From: Planctomycetota bacterium
Lineage (GTDB): Bacteria; Planctomycetota; Planctomycetia; Gemmatales; Gemmataceae
Assembly: GCA_016873095.1 (NCBI GenBank)
Contig: VGYC01000036.1
Location: forward strand, 1 to 47,104
Length of the DNA stretch: 47,104 bases
Direction: 5' to 3'
Below the pieces are notes generated by a model. The model worked only from the letters and a program-made list of their open reading frames with translations. It was not told the DNA's origin and did not search any database. Shown here in pieces: positions 6,775 through 14,190 of the stretch (the first letter of the stretch is position 1; every line of letters starts with the position of its first letter). The translations under genes and the position numbers were made by a program.

Positions 6775-8376
6775 GTGGACTTGCTTCAACTCCAATCCGA
6801 TCCGAGCGCCTTCCGCGCGTCGCTGTTGATCGACACCGACAGCGGGCCGAAGCCGTTTGCCGATTGCGTTGATGATTGGCAAGCCCGCGACTTCGCCGCT
6901 ATGGATGATGGCTGGCGAAGGGCCGCTGGTCAGCAAGTGCAAGCCGGTTGCTTCCAGCGGGCTTGGCTTGAACGGCCGCGCGGTCATTCGAAAACTTTGG
7001 ACATTGCAATCATGGTCGCATGGCTTCTCTTCGCCAGTCGCAAGCGCCTTAGCGGCATCGCTGCCGCTGGCGACGAAGATCAAGCGCGGCTGCTTCGCGA
7101 TGCGGTGGGTAAGCTAGTCCATTGCAACCCGTGGCTTGCCCGCGTGCTGGAAGTGCAAAGCGCCCGCGTCATCAACACGCATACCGAGTCAGCGCTAGAT
7201 GTTATCCCGAGCGATGCGCCAAGCAGTTATGGACTCACGCCGGATGTTGTCGTTTGCGACGAAGTTTGCCATTGGAAAAAGCGCGACTTGTGGGACAGCC
7301 TGTTGTCATCGGCAGCAAAGCGCGCAACTTGCGTGCTCATTGCCATCACAAACGCCGGCATGCGCGATGATTGGGTATGGACGCTGCGCGAAGCGATCCG
7401 CCAGGACTCGGCCCGCTGGTATTTCTCGCGCCTTGAATCGCCCTGCGCAGCCTGGATAACTCCGGACAGGCTTGCCGAGCAAGAGCGCCTGTTGCCGCCG
7501 ACCGCCTACCGTCGCTTGTGGCTGAATGAATGGGCGAACGCTGGCGGCGATGCACTCAGCGAAGCGGACATTCGCGCGGCATTCGTTCCCGGACTCGCGC
7601 CCCTCAACAGCGCGGCCGAAGCGCCGGGCTTCGACTTCGTTGCCGGCTGCGATGCCGGAGTTTCGCGCGATGCAAGCGCGCTAGTCATTCTTGGCATTCG
7701 TCGCGACCACGCCGGACACGGAACAATCCGGCTTGCGGCAACGCGAATCTGGCGACCGGCGAAAGGCAGCAAGGTCGATCTAGGGCAAGTCGAATCCGCA
7801 CTGGTCGATTGTCATGCGCGATTCAACTTGCGAACAATCAACCTTGATCCGTGGGAGTTGCGCTACCTGGCTTCACGCTTGCAGTCGGGCGGACTCGGCA
7901 GAATCGACAACTTGAAATCGCCGCTGCCCATTGTCGAAGTGCCGCCGACCGGGAGCAACCTTCAGCGGATGGCCACGGCAATGCTTGAAAGCTTCGCCGA
8001 CCGTCGATTGCACTTGTTTGATGATGACGACTTGAAGCGCGACCTTTCACGGATGCGCGTTGTCGAAAAAAGCTACGGCTTCCGAATCGAAAGCCCGCGC
8101 GATGCGAGCGGACACGGCGACATGGGCAGCGCGTTTCAATTAGCGTTGTTGGCCGCTAGTGAACTGGCAGCTAAGCGCAAGGTCAACGCGGGGACGATGG
8201 AAACCGTTGACGCTGACAAGCCGTTGTCACCATTCGCGCGGGCGATGCGCGACGCCGAAGCGCGAGCGGCAGCCTTTGAGCAAGAGCAAGCGGAGTGGCT
8301 GCGCGGCGAAGATCATCAACACGAATTTCGCGAAGCAATGAGAGCGGCAGGACGACAAGCAAACCTTTTTGAGTGA
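6775..8376 (+). CDS. Phage-type large terminase (TerL)
   Basis: A 533-aa DNA-packaging motor. GTG 6775 is chosen because GGGGAG (6762-6767) is 7 nt upstream and it begins just after the previous stop; the longer in-frame start would overlap that gene. The ATPase domain has a Walker A-like loop ERPRGHSKT (66-74) and Walker B VVVCDE (158-163). The C-terminal nuclease domain has an RNase H-like pattern with D293 (AGCDAGVSRDASAL), D358 (INLDPW) and D449 (GHGDMGSAFQLAL). These would translocate and cut DNA during capsid filling. No portal gene follows, which is unusual for a complete prophage. Confidence 0.87.
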   Translation: MDLLQLQSDPSAFRASLLIDTDSGPKPFADCVDDWQARDFAAMDDGWRRAAGQQVQAGCFQRAWLERPRGHSKTLDIAIMVAWLLFASRKRLSGIAAAGDEDQARLLRDAVGKLVHCNPWLARVLEVQSARVINTHTESALDVIPSDAPSSYGLTPDVVVCDEVCHWKKRDLWDSLLSSAAKRATCVLIAITNAGMRDDWVWTLREAIRQDSARWYFSRLESPCAAWITPDRLAEQERLLPPTAYRRLWLNEWANAGGDALSEADIRAAFVPGLAPLNSAAEAPGFDFVAGCDAGVSRDASALVILGIRRDHAGHGTIRLAATRIWRPAKGSKVDLGQVESALVDCHARFNLRTINLDPWELRYLASRLQSGGLGRIDNLKSPLPIVEVPPTGSNLQRMATAMLESFADRRLHLFDDDDLKRDLSRMRVVEKSYGFRIESPRDASGHGDMGSAFQLALLAASELAAKRKVNAGTMETVDADKPLSPFARAMRDAEARAAAFEQEQAEWLRGEDHQHEFREAMRAAGRQANLFE

Positions 8377-8390
8377 GGGAGAAACAAGCA

Positions 8391-8921
8391 ATGAACGTTG
8401 AAACCGTGAGTGAGTTTCTGGATAGACACCCCGGCCCCGCCGTCGCCATCGGCAACGGCTGTTGGCTGTTCCCTGACGGCTGGCGTTGCTGGAATGACCT
8501 CGCGGGCCGCGATCCTGCGCTAACACTCGCGACCGCGCCCGTCCGCGCCATGGCGCCCCCGACCGATGCCGGGGAAATGCTCAAGATGCGCTATCGCTAC
8601 CACAGCGTTCGCGCCGAGCGCCTAGCTGCCGATTTCGCCCGCTTGAAAAGCATCGTGCTCGGCGATGCGCGGGGCCGCTTTGAGTGGGACGATGCCGCCC
8701 ACGGGGGACCCGACCCGCGCGACGCGGCGAAAGCGCTGGAGCGACTGCGCGACTTGACGCGGGCCGAGCGTGCGATTGTCGCGGACCTGCAAGCGCAGAT
8801 TGACAACCTGCCGGAAGAAATTGAGCGACGCGCCCACGAAGAATGGGCGCGCCGGCTGAACGAGCAACAGCGGCAAGCCGCCGAAGCACGCACCGAAGCC
8901 ATCGCAGCCATTGAACTTTGA
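8391..8921 (+). CDS. Hypothetical coiled-coil protein of the packaging block
   Basis: A 176-aa protein. ATG 8391 is preferred over GTG 8373 because GGGAG lies 9 nt upstream. The N-terminal 60 residues (LDRHPGPAVAIGNGCWLFPDGWRCW...) look globular. Residues from about 60 to 176 are strongly helical and charged with coiled-coil character (RVRAERLAADFARLK..., LTRAERAIVADLQAQIDNLPEEIERR...). It sits between large terminase and the protease-like gene, where phages commonly encode portal or scaffold proteins, but it is too short for a portal. I recognise no family. Confidence 0.7.
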   Translation: MNVETVSEFLDRHPGPAVAIGNGCWLFPDGWRCWNDLAGRDPALTLATAPVRAMAPPTDAGEMLKMRYRYHSVRAERLAADFARLKSIVLGDARGRFEWDDAAHGGPDPRDAAKALERLRDLTRAERAIVADLQAQIDNLPEEIERRAHEEWARRLNEQQRQAAEARTEAIAAIEL

Positions 8922-8956
8922 CAACCGGGAGACTCTTTCACGAAAGGACGATAGCA

Positions 8957-9958
8957 ATGCGCAGGACGAATCACGCCGACCTGAAATTCAACGCGCCCCT
9001 ATACCTTCGGCGCCACCTGGACCGACAGGCGCGGCAGCCGCTTTGCGTCAAGCAGCTTGCGAAGAATCGCCGCCGGGCTGGGACGGACGATGACGACGGC
9101 TTGCAAGGCAACCGCGCCGGCAGCCAGCGGCGAACGGTTGACGGTCGCGATTACATCGTTGCCCCGCTGACGTTGTTGATGGCCGACACCGTGTTGCCGG
9201 GCAGCCAGGGCGCGCTCTTCTATCCGGCTTCCGAAGTGGGGCGGGCCGTCCGTGGGTGGGAAGGCAAGCCACTCACGAACGGCCATCCGACAAGGAATGG
9301 CAAGATGCGCGGCGCCGCCGATGAAGATGCCATTGGCAGCATCACGAACGTGAAGTTTCGCAATGGCCGCTTGACCGCTGACGCGTGGTTTGACGTGGAG
9401 AAAACCCAAGCGAGCGACAGCGACCTTTTCACGAACATCTTGGAGAACTTGGAGCGCGGCGAGCGCATCGAGTTGTCAACCGGATTGTTCACGGACAACG
9501 AAGAGAAGCCGGGAAGGACAGCCGACGGCAAGACCTTCAGCGCGATAGCCCGCAACCATCGCCCCGACCACGTTGCGATTCTGGACAGCGACAAGGGCGC
9601 GTGCTCGCTTCAAGATGGCTGCGGAGTCTTTGCCCGCAATGCCCACAATTGCAAGTGCGGCAGCCATTGCGGGCGATGCGGCGGAAGCGCGAACGTCGCG
9701 ACCGATGATCCTTTCAACACGCTGCTTGCCGACCTTGACTTTCTGAACGCCAACGCCGGCCCGGATGATGATGACTGGCTTTTGCCCCTGCCGCCCGTTG
9801 CCGTTGTCAGCAATTGCAATCGCAAGCGCGCGACACGCGCGGACGATAACGACGGCGACGAAGATTGCCTGGAAGAAAACATGAAGCGGCTTTGGCCGCA
9901 CGATGATGACGATGAGGAATGCGAAGACGCGGACGACGAAGAATGCATGGGTGATTGA
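8957..9958 (+). CDS. DUF2213 prohead-protease-like protein
   Basis: A 333-aa protein. ATG 8957 has AAAGGA (8943-8948) upstream and is preferred over TTG 8918. The core (about 60-225) matches DUF2213, a phage family thought to act in capsid maturation: YIVAPLTLLMADTVLPGSQG, LFYPASEVGRAVRGWEGKPL, NGHPT (H110), IELSTGLF (S174) and DHVAILDSDKGACSLQDGCG. H110 and S174 are candidate catalytic residues by analogy with prohead proteases. Unusual extras follow the core: a Cys/His-rich stretch NAHNCKCGSHCGRCGG (228-243) and a very acidic tail ending DDDDEECEDADDEECMGD. No capsid gene is present for it to process. Confidence 0.82.
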   Translation: MRRTNHADLKFNAPLYLRRHLDRQARQPLCVKQLAKNRRRAGTDDDDGLQGNRAGSQRRTVDGRDYIVAPLTLLMADTVLPGSQGALFYPASEVGRAVRGWEGKPLTNGHPTRNGKMRGAADEDAIGSITNVKFRNGRLTADAWFDVEKTQASDSDLFTNILENLERGERIELSTGLFTDNEEKPGRTADGKTFSAIARNHRPDHVAILDSDKGACSLQDGCGVFARNAHNCKCGSHCGRCGGSANVATDDPFNTLLADLDFLNANAGPDDDDWLLPLPPVAVVSNCNRKRATRADDNDGDEDCLEENMKRLWPHDDDDEECEDADDEECMGD

Positions 9959-10072
9959 CGTTAAGAGGGGGGCGCTGACTGGAGCGCAGCGCGCGACGCA
10001 AGTCGCCGGCATCGCCGGGTTTTTACTCCTCCCGGCGGTGTCGCCCTTTTGTCTCTTTGAGGGTCAAACGAA
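9959..10072. promoter_or_regulatory. Hairpin-rich spacer after the protease-like gene
   Basis: GCCGGG (10014-10019) and CCCGGC (10031-10036) pair across an 11-nt T-rich loop. GGCG/CGCC (10034-10037/10042-10045) followed by CTTTTG forms a weaker overlapping hairpin. The two structures are mutually exclusive, which could mean attenuation before the small gene at 10073, or simply a weak terminator. Confidence 0.3.
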
Positions 10073-10291
10073 ATGGTGAAGGCGGTCCGCAAGAAACGCA
10101 AGCAGCCCGAATTTATCGTCCCCGTGCCGCCGACGCCGGAAGAAATCGCGGAGCGCTGTCTGGAGATTCAGGCGGAGTGGTCATCGGCAGAGCGCGCGAA
10201 GCGCGACCTTCGGGCGCTGGCTGAATATCGCCCGGTCAGTTTCTCGCCCGGTCGCATCGCGCTTGACATGGGAGCGCTCGGCGAATCTTAA
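10073..10291 (+). CDS. Small conserved-looking island protein
   Basis: A 72-aa protein with a basic start (MVKAVRKKRKQ) and the motif PPTPEEIAERCLEIQAEWS, a pattern I associate with short proteins on planctomycete mobile elements. No function is known to me. It is the last gene of the element before the non-coding right end. The ATG at 10073 is preceded by GAGGG about 10 nt upstream. Confidence 0.65.
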   Translation: MVKAVRKKRKQPEFIVPVPPTPEEIAERCLEIQAEWSSAERAKRDLRALAEYRPVSFSPGRIALDMGALGES

Positions 10292-10642
10292 TCGCCGAGT
10301 CAGGGCATCGCGGCTTGAGCGGCGCACCGTAACGGCCCGATGCCGCTCCCCCCCCCCCTTTCTCACCTTTCCCCTCACTTCGACTGCGGGCCGTCCTGCG
10401 CGATCCTGGCGCGATTGCGGGCCTGTTCCGGGCATAGTCCAACGTAGCAATAGACCGTTGCTCTTGCCCCTGGCAAACTGCCCTGGCTTGCCCGCGCGAC
10501 AGGAGTAGTAGGCTACTACTCTTAACGCGGATAAACGCGGTTTTTCAAGGTTTTTTGACAGTGGCTTGTCACAAGGCGAGAAGCGCATTTCGCCGCAGAA
10601 AAACAAGGGTTTTCGAGTGATATGGGATATGCTCGCGGTGGG
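10292..10642. other. Non-coding right end of the element
   Basis: No supported gene lies in these 351 nt. There is an 11-base C run at 10348-10358, which is error-prone in sequencing. A near-perfect palindrome, GAGTAGTAG-G-CTACTACTC (10503-10521), uses the same motif as the left-end repeats. The motif AACGCGG occurs twice just after it (10524-10537). With the left-end sites this may form the right recombinase-binding arm of the circular element. Confidence 0.55.
10503..10521. promoter_or_regulatory. Right-end palindrome of the GAGTAGT family
   Basis: GAGTAGTAG (10503-10511) and CTACTACTC (10513-10521) form a 9-bp perfect inverted repeat around one base. It is 121 bp from the right att copy and matches the GGAGTAGT sites near the left att copy (145-305) and the pair at 5948-5967. 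Confidence 0.5.
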
Positions 10643-10680
10643 TTAAAAGTCCGTTGCTCTACCGACTGAGCTACGCCTCC
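10643..10680 (-). repeat. Right attachment-site repeat (tRNA-Lys 5' half)
   Basis: This 38-bp sequence is identical to 39-76 and ends at the tRNA's first base. It is the left-behind 5' half of the target tRNA-Lys gene (or of an older insertion) and lacks the T arm and acceptor 3' strand, so it is not a functional tRNA gene. Confidence 0.92.
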
Positions 10681-10802
10681 GATGGTTGAATTTTCCTTGG
10701 TATTTGCTGTGTTTGTAATCTCGTAGCAAGCGGGGTCAGAAAACCCCCGGCGACGTTGACGCGTCCCGAGGACAGAGCGAACGCTAGTAAGGAGCATCCG
10801 CT

Positions 10803-11021
10803 ATGTCTCAGTCTACTCGCAAATCCAAGTCCATCAAGCCTGAGAAGCCCTGTCCGGAGTTCCCGCTCTTCCCAGGCCATGGTCCTTCTCGGCGCTGCCG
10901 CATCGTGACTCCGCCGGCGTGGAACTCCGGAAATCTGCGAAAACTTCACGGTCGAGTAGGCGGCGTCGACCAGCGCCATCTACCGTGGCTTCCACTGCTT
11001 CGCTCAATCAACACTACTTAG
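10803..11021 (+). pseudogene. Decayed integrase N-terminus
   Basis: A 72-aa open frame that begins like the recombinase at 243: EKPCPEFPLFPGH against EKPFKGFPLFAHP, and further on a W....LRKLH echo of W..KIRGKLH in planctomycete integrases. After that similarity is lost and the frame stops inside the convergent SIMPL gene. ATG 10803 has AAGGAG 7 nt upstream. It lies 122 bp beyond the right tRNA half, as the intact recombinase lies 166 bp beyond the left one. This points to the remnant of an earlier element at the same site. Confidence 0.6.
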
Positions 11022-11794
11022 TAACGGCACGTGACACTGACGTTGCAGGTGATTTCGAGATCACCGGCGACCAGCGGGGTGTCGCTGTCGTTGCCTGGCA
11101 GGAACGCGATGTTTTGCAGCGTGTTCTGCGTGCGCCCGCCGTAGAAGACGCGTGGCTCGCCGGAGATGCTGATGGCGGAGGCGATCTTCTCATCGGCGCC
11201 GCGGGCCAGGGCACGCGCGTTGGCCATCGCTTCTTCCACTGCCTTGGTCAGCGCTTGCCGGCGGATGTCTTCCACGTTGCGCTTGAAGAATACGATCTGC
11301 TCGACGCCGGTGGCGCCGTTTTCCAGGGCTGCGTCCAGCACCTTGCTGGCCGCCTCCGCCAACTTGACGGCGTCCTCGTTCTCCACCAGCACGGTGAAGC
11401 TATTGGTCACGTGGTAGCCAAGCACCCTGGGCAGCTTCATCTCCGCTTGCGGGAAATTGTGGATGACCGGCTGCACGCTCAGGTTGCTCGACTTCATCTT
11501 GAGATTGGGGATCTTGAGCGCCTGCAAGGCTTCCATGACTTTCTTCACTTTTTGCGCGTTGTCGGCGCGTGACTCGCGTACCTGCAAGCCGTAGTTCTCG
11601 ACGCGAAAAAACACGCGTGCCGAGTCCGGCTTGACGCGCAACGACGATTGCCCGGAGGTCGTCAGCACGCGCTTGTCATCGTCCTTTCTGGCGCGCTCGC
11701 CGCCTCGATCCTGCGCCTGGCCCTGATGGTTGCCCCACCAGTACGCGCCGCCAACCAGAATGACCGCCGCCAGCGCCAGTGTCGAACGATTCAT
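11018..11794 (-). CDS. SIMPL (DUF541) domain periplasmic protein
   Basis: A 258-aa exported or membrane-anchored protein. ATG at 11794 has a strong GGAGGA before it, so the much longer upstream frame is rejected. An N-terminal hydrophobic segment (about 5-18, LALAAVILVGGAYWW) is followed by a charged linker and a SIMPL domain: residues from about 42 (VLTTSGQSSLRVKPDSARVFFRV) through DNAQKVKKVMEALQAL and the C-terminal SISGEPRVFYGG region. SIMPL proteins are linked to envelope stress and outer-membrane integrity, with no enzymatic activity known. It is the first intact backbone gene right of the element. Confidence 0.88.
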   Translation of the reverse strand: MNRSTLALAAVILVGGAYWWGNHQGQAQDRGGERARKDDDKRVLTTSGQSSLRVKPDSARVFFRVENYGLQVRESRADNAQKVKKVMEALQALKIPNLKMKSSNLSVQPVIHNFPQAEMKLPRVLGYHVTNSFTVLVENEDAVKLAEAASKVLDAALENGATGVEQIVFFKRNVEDIRRQALTKAVEEAMANARALARGADEKIASAISISGEPRVFYGGRTQNTLQNIAFLPGNDSDTPLVAGDLEITCNVSVTCRY

Positions 11795-11969
11795 GATTTC
11801 CTCCCAGAAAAAGTCTTGCATGCGAACAAGCCACATCATTCTACCGTGGTTCGAGCAAAACTCGCGTAACGTCACGGTAACATGATTCCCCCAGACATGC
11901 GTGACCGCCCGACGGTTTCGCGTACAGAACCACGCCAAAGCGACTATAACAACTCCCGGAGGAACCACG

Positions 11970-12776
11970 GTGCCCAACCCCATTGACACTCTGTTCAGCA
12001 AGTTCCGCGCCGTCAAGCGAAAGGCGTTCATCCCGTTCGTCCCCGCCGGCGATCCGGACCTGGCGACGACGGCGCAGCTCGTTCGCGCGCTGGCGAAGAG
12101 CGGCGCCGCCCTGGTCGAGATCGGCTTCCCGTACAGCGATCCGATCGCCGACGGCGCCGTCATCCAGGCCTCGTACACGCGTGCCCTGGCCAGGGGGCTG
12201 CGCATCGATGACATCTTCCGGCAGATCGGCCCGCTGGCTGCCGAACTGTCGATCCCGCTGGTGGCCATGGCGTCGTTCAGCCTGGTGCATCATCGCGGGG
12301 CGGAGAGATTCATCGAGCAGGCAAGCAATGCCGGCTTCAGCGGCGCCATTGTGCCGGATTTGCCGATCGACGAGGCCGGCGAGCTGGGCCGCCTGGCCGC
12401 TGCCCGCGATTTCAAGCTCATTCACCTGGTCACGCCCACGACGCCGCCGGAGCGCGCCGCCCAGATCGCCAGGAGTTCGACCGGTTTTCTTTATGTCGTG
12501 AGCGTGACCGGCATCACCGGCGAGCGTGCACAGTTGCCGCCGGAAATCATCCAGCAGCTTGACTGGCTACGCGGCCAGGCGAGCGTGCCGCTGTGCGTCG
12601 GCTTCGGCATCAGCAAGCCGGAACACGTCCACATGCTCCGTGACCACGCCGACGGCATCATCGTCGGCAGCGCCCTGGTCCGCCGCCTCGAGCAGGCCGG
12701 CTCCAAGCCTGAGCCGCGGGACATCGACGCCATCGCCGACCTCGGCAAGGAACTGGTGGATGCGTTGAACGGCTGA
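11970..12776 (+). CDS. trpA: Tryptophan synthase alpha subunit
   Basis: A 268-aa TIM-barrel enzyme that cleaves indole-3-glycerol phosphate to indole and glyceraldehyde 3-phosphate and channels indole to TrpB. GTG 11970 is chosen because GGAGGA (11957-11962) is well placed and it gives the usual family length. Signature segments are FVPAGDPD, the catalytic-Glu region [15 protein letters not shown] (with the following Asp), [21 protein letters not shown], and phosphate-binding [10 protein letters not shown] and GIIVGSALV. No trpB or other trp gene is adjacent, so the pathway genes are dispersed here. Confidence 0.95.
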   Translation: MPNPIDTLFSKFRAVKRKAFIPFVPAGDPDLATTAQLVRALAKSGAALVEIGFPYSDPIADGAVIQASYTRALARGLRIDDIFRQIGPLAAELSIPLVAMASFSLVHHRGAERFIEQASNAGFSGAIVPDLPIDEAGELGRLAAARDFKLIHLVTPTTPPERAAQIARSSTGFLYVVSVTGITGERAQLPPEIIQQLDWLRGQASVPLCVGFGISKPEHVHMLRDHADGIIVGSALVRRLEQAGSKPEPRDIDAIADLGKELVDALNG

Positions 12777-12811
12777 GATGCGTTACAGCCGGCTGCGCAG
12801 TCAATGAACCT

Positions 12812-12890
12812 GGGAGGGCGAGGCGGGCGAGGCTCCTGCCGAGCCGACTGGTCGCTGTCGGTATCGGCTCGGCAGGAGCCTCGCCCTCCC
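12812..12890. repeat. Dispersed palindrome with 23-bp stem
   Basis: The sequence at 12825-12847 is perfectly complementary to 12864-12886, around a 16-nt loop. The outer arms (GGGAGGGCGAGGC) also match but with a 9-bp duplication, GGGCGAGGC, in the left arm. The core, GAGGCTCCTGCCGAGCC, is a palindrome I recall as widely scattered in planctomycete genomes (its translation gives the REGEAPAEP artefact). It lies between the convergent trpA and HlyD genes and may also act as a bidirectional terminator. Confidence 0.8.
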
Positions 12891-12931
12891 GTCGCGTTGG
12901 CCGCGCAGTCCTCAAATAAATCCGCTACCCG

Positions 12932-14080
12932 TCATGGCGCCTTGAGAACGGGCACGTCCACTTCGGCTGCCATACCGGAGCGAAAGGGACTGGCGGGGTC
13001 GTCGAGCCGGACCTTGATGGCGAAGACCTGATGGTGGCGCTCATCCAGGCTTTGCACGTTCCGCGGCGTGAACTCGCTGATCGGCGAAATGTACTTGATG
13101 GTACCGGGATAGCGCTTTCCCGGCCAGGCGTCGTTGGTAACTTCTACTTTCTGGTTGTCACGAATCTTTCCTAGTTTCGGCTCCGGGACGTAGGCCTTGA
13201 CCCAGAGGTCTTCCTTGTACAGGACGCGGATAACGGGCTGGTTGGGAGCGACCAGGTCGCCCTTGCGGACGCTGATCACGTCGATCTTGGCTTTCTGGGG
13301 GGCACGGACCACAGACTCATGAATGTTGGCCTGCAATTCCTTGAGCCTGGCACGGGCTTCGTCAAGACGCGCCTTCGCCTCGTCGATTTGCTCCTGGCGC
13401 GTGCCGCGCATCAACTCGGCAAAACGAGCGCCGGCCTTGTACAGGTCCGCTGACGCCTCGTCCTTGTCTTCCTGCCGGGTGCCTCTGACGTGCATGTCGT
13501 AGAGGACTTGAAAGGAGTTCAGGCGGCCGGACAGGCGGTCGCGCAGGCCGAGGGCGGCGTCGTACTCGGCCTGCGAGGCGGCCTTCTTCTTGTAGAGGTC
13601 CTCGATGCGCTCGAAGTCTTGCTGGGCCTGGCGAAAATCGGCCTGGGCGCTGGCCAGGTCGCTTTTCGCCTTGGCGATCTCCTCCTCGCGCGGGCCTTTC
13701 TTCATGCGCTCCAGCCTGGCGCGAGCGGCCTCAACGGAAGCCCAGGCTGCCAGCTTTTCCTCCCAGCGCGGGCCGTTCTTCGCCCTCTGGTAGTCGGCCT
13801 CCATGGCCCGGACACGAGCTTCCAACTGGGCTCGCTGGGCTTCGAGTTCCGGTATCTCGAAGGTGACCAGTGGCTGATTCTCGCTGACGTCCGCGCCTTC
13901 CTCGACCAGGATTTCCTTGACCCGGCCGCCGACTTTCGATCCCAGACGCACTTCCTGAATCTCGACAATGCCGGAAAAGCGTAATTCGCTCTCCCGGCTG
14001 GAGAAGGGCGCGAACAAGACCAGACCCGTGGCCAGTGCAAGCACGATGGCAGCGCTGACAATCCAGGTTTTTTTGTTCAC
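12932..14080 (-). CDS. HlyD-family membrane fusion / efflux adaptor protein
   Basis: A 382-aa periplasmic adaptor. GTG at 14080 has GAGGA 7 nt upstream. An N-terminal membrane anchor (WIVSAAIVLALATGLVLFAPF) is followed by a lipoyl half-motif (FSGIVEIQEVRLGSKVGGRVKEILVEEGADV), a long coiled-coil hairpin of about 160 residues with internal repeats (KKGPREEEIAKAK..., RGTRQEQIDEAK...), the second lipoyl half (VRAPQKAKIDVISVRKGDLV) and a beta-barrel end. Such proteins bridge inner-membrane ABC or MFS pumps to an outer channel. No transporter gene is adjacent, so its partner is elsewhere. Confidence 0.9.
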   Translation of the reverse strand: MNKKTWIVSAAIVLALATGLVLFAPFSSRESELRFSGIVEIQEVRLGSKVGGRVKEILVEEGADVSENQPLVTFEIPELEAQRAQLEARVRAMEADYQRAKNGPRWEEKLAAWASVEAARARLERMKKGPREEEIAKAKSDLASAQADFRQAQQDFERIEDLYKKKAASQAEYDAALGLRDRLSGRLNSFQVLYDMHVRGTRQEDKDEASADLYKAGARFAELMRGTRQEQIDEAKARLDEARARLKELQANIHESVVRAPQKAKIDVISVRKGDLVAPNQPVIRVLYKEDLWVKAYVPEPKLGKIRDNQKVEVTNDAWPGKRYPGTIKYISPISEFTPRNVQSLDERHHQVFAIKVRLDDPASPFRSGMAAEVDVPVLKAP

Positions 14081-14190
14081 GGTCAAATCCTCGGACTCGC
14101 TTCGCCACCGGATCAGTTTATTATCATAAGAGAGACCGCGGAAATGAAAGCCCAATAACCGACTGAACGTAGCCAACGCTGGACCTGCCG

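Noticed and set aside
10522-10797. Minus-strand frame of 91 codons containing GGVAQSVEQRTFNP
   Set aside because: That peptide is the translation of a tRNA-Lys sequence; the frame runs through the right att repeat and is a known kind of annotation artefact.
11018-12268. A 416-aa version of the SIMPL protein
   Set aside because: The upstream part overlaps trpA in antisense; ATG 11794 has a near-perfect ribosome binding site and a membrane segment right after it.
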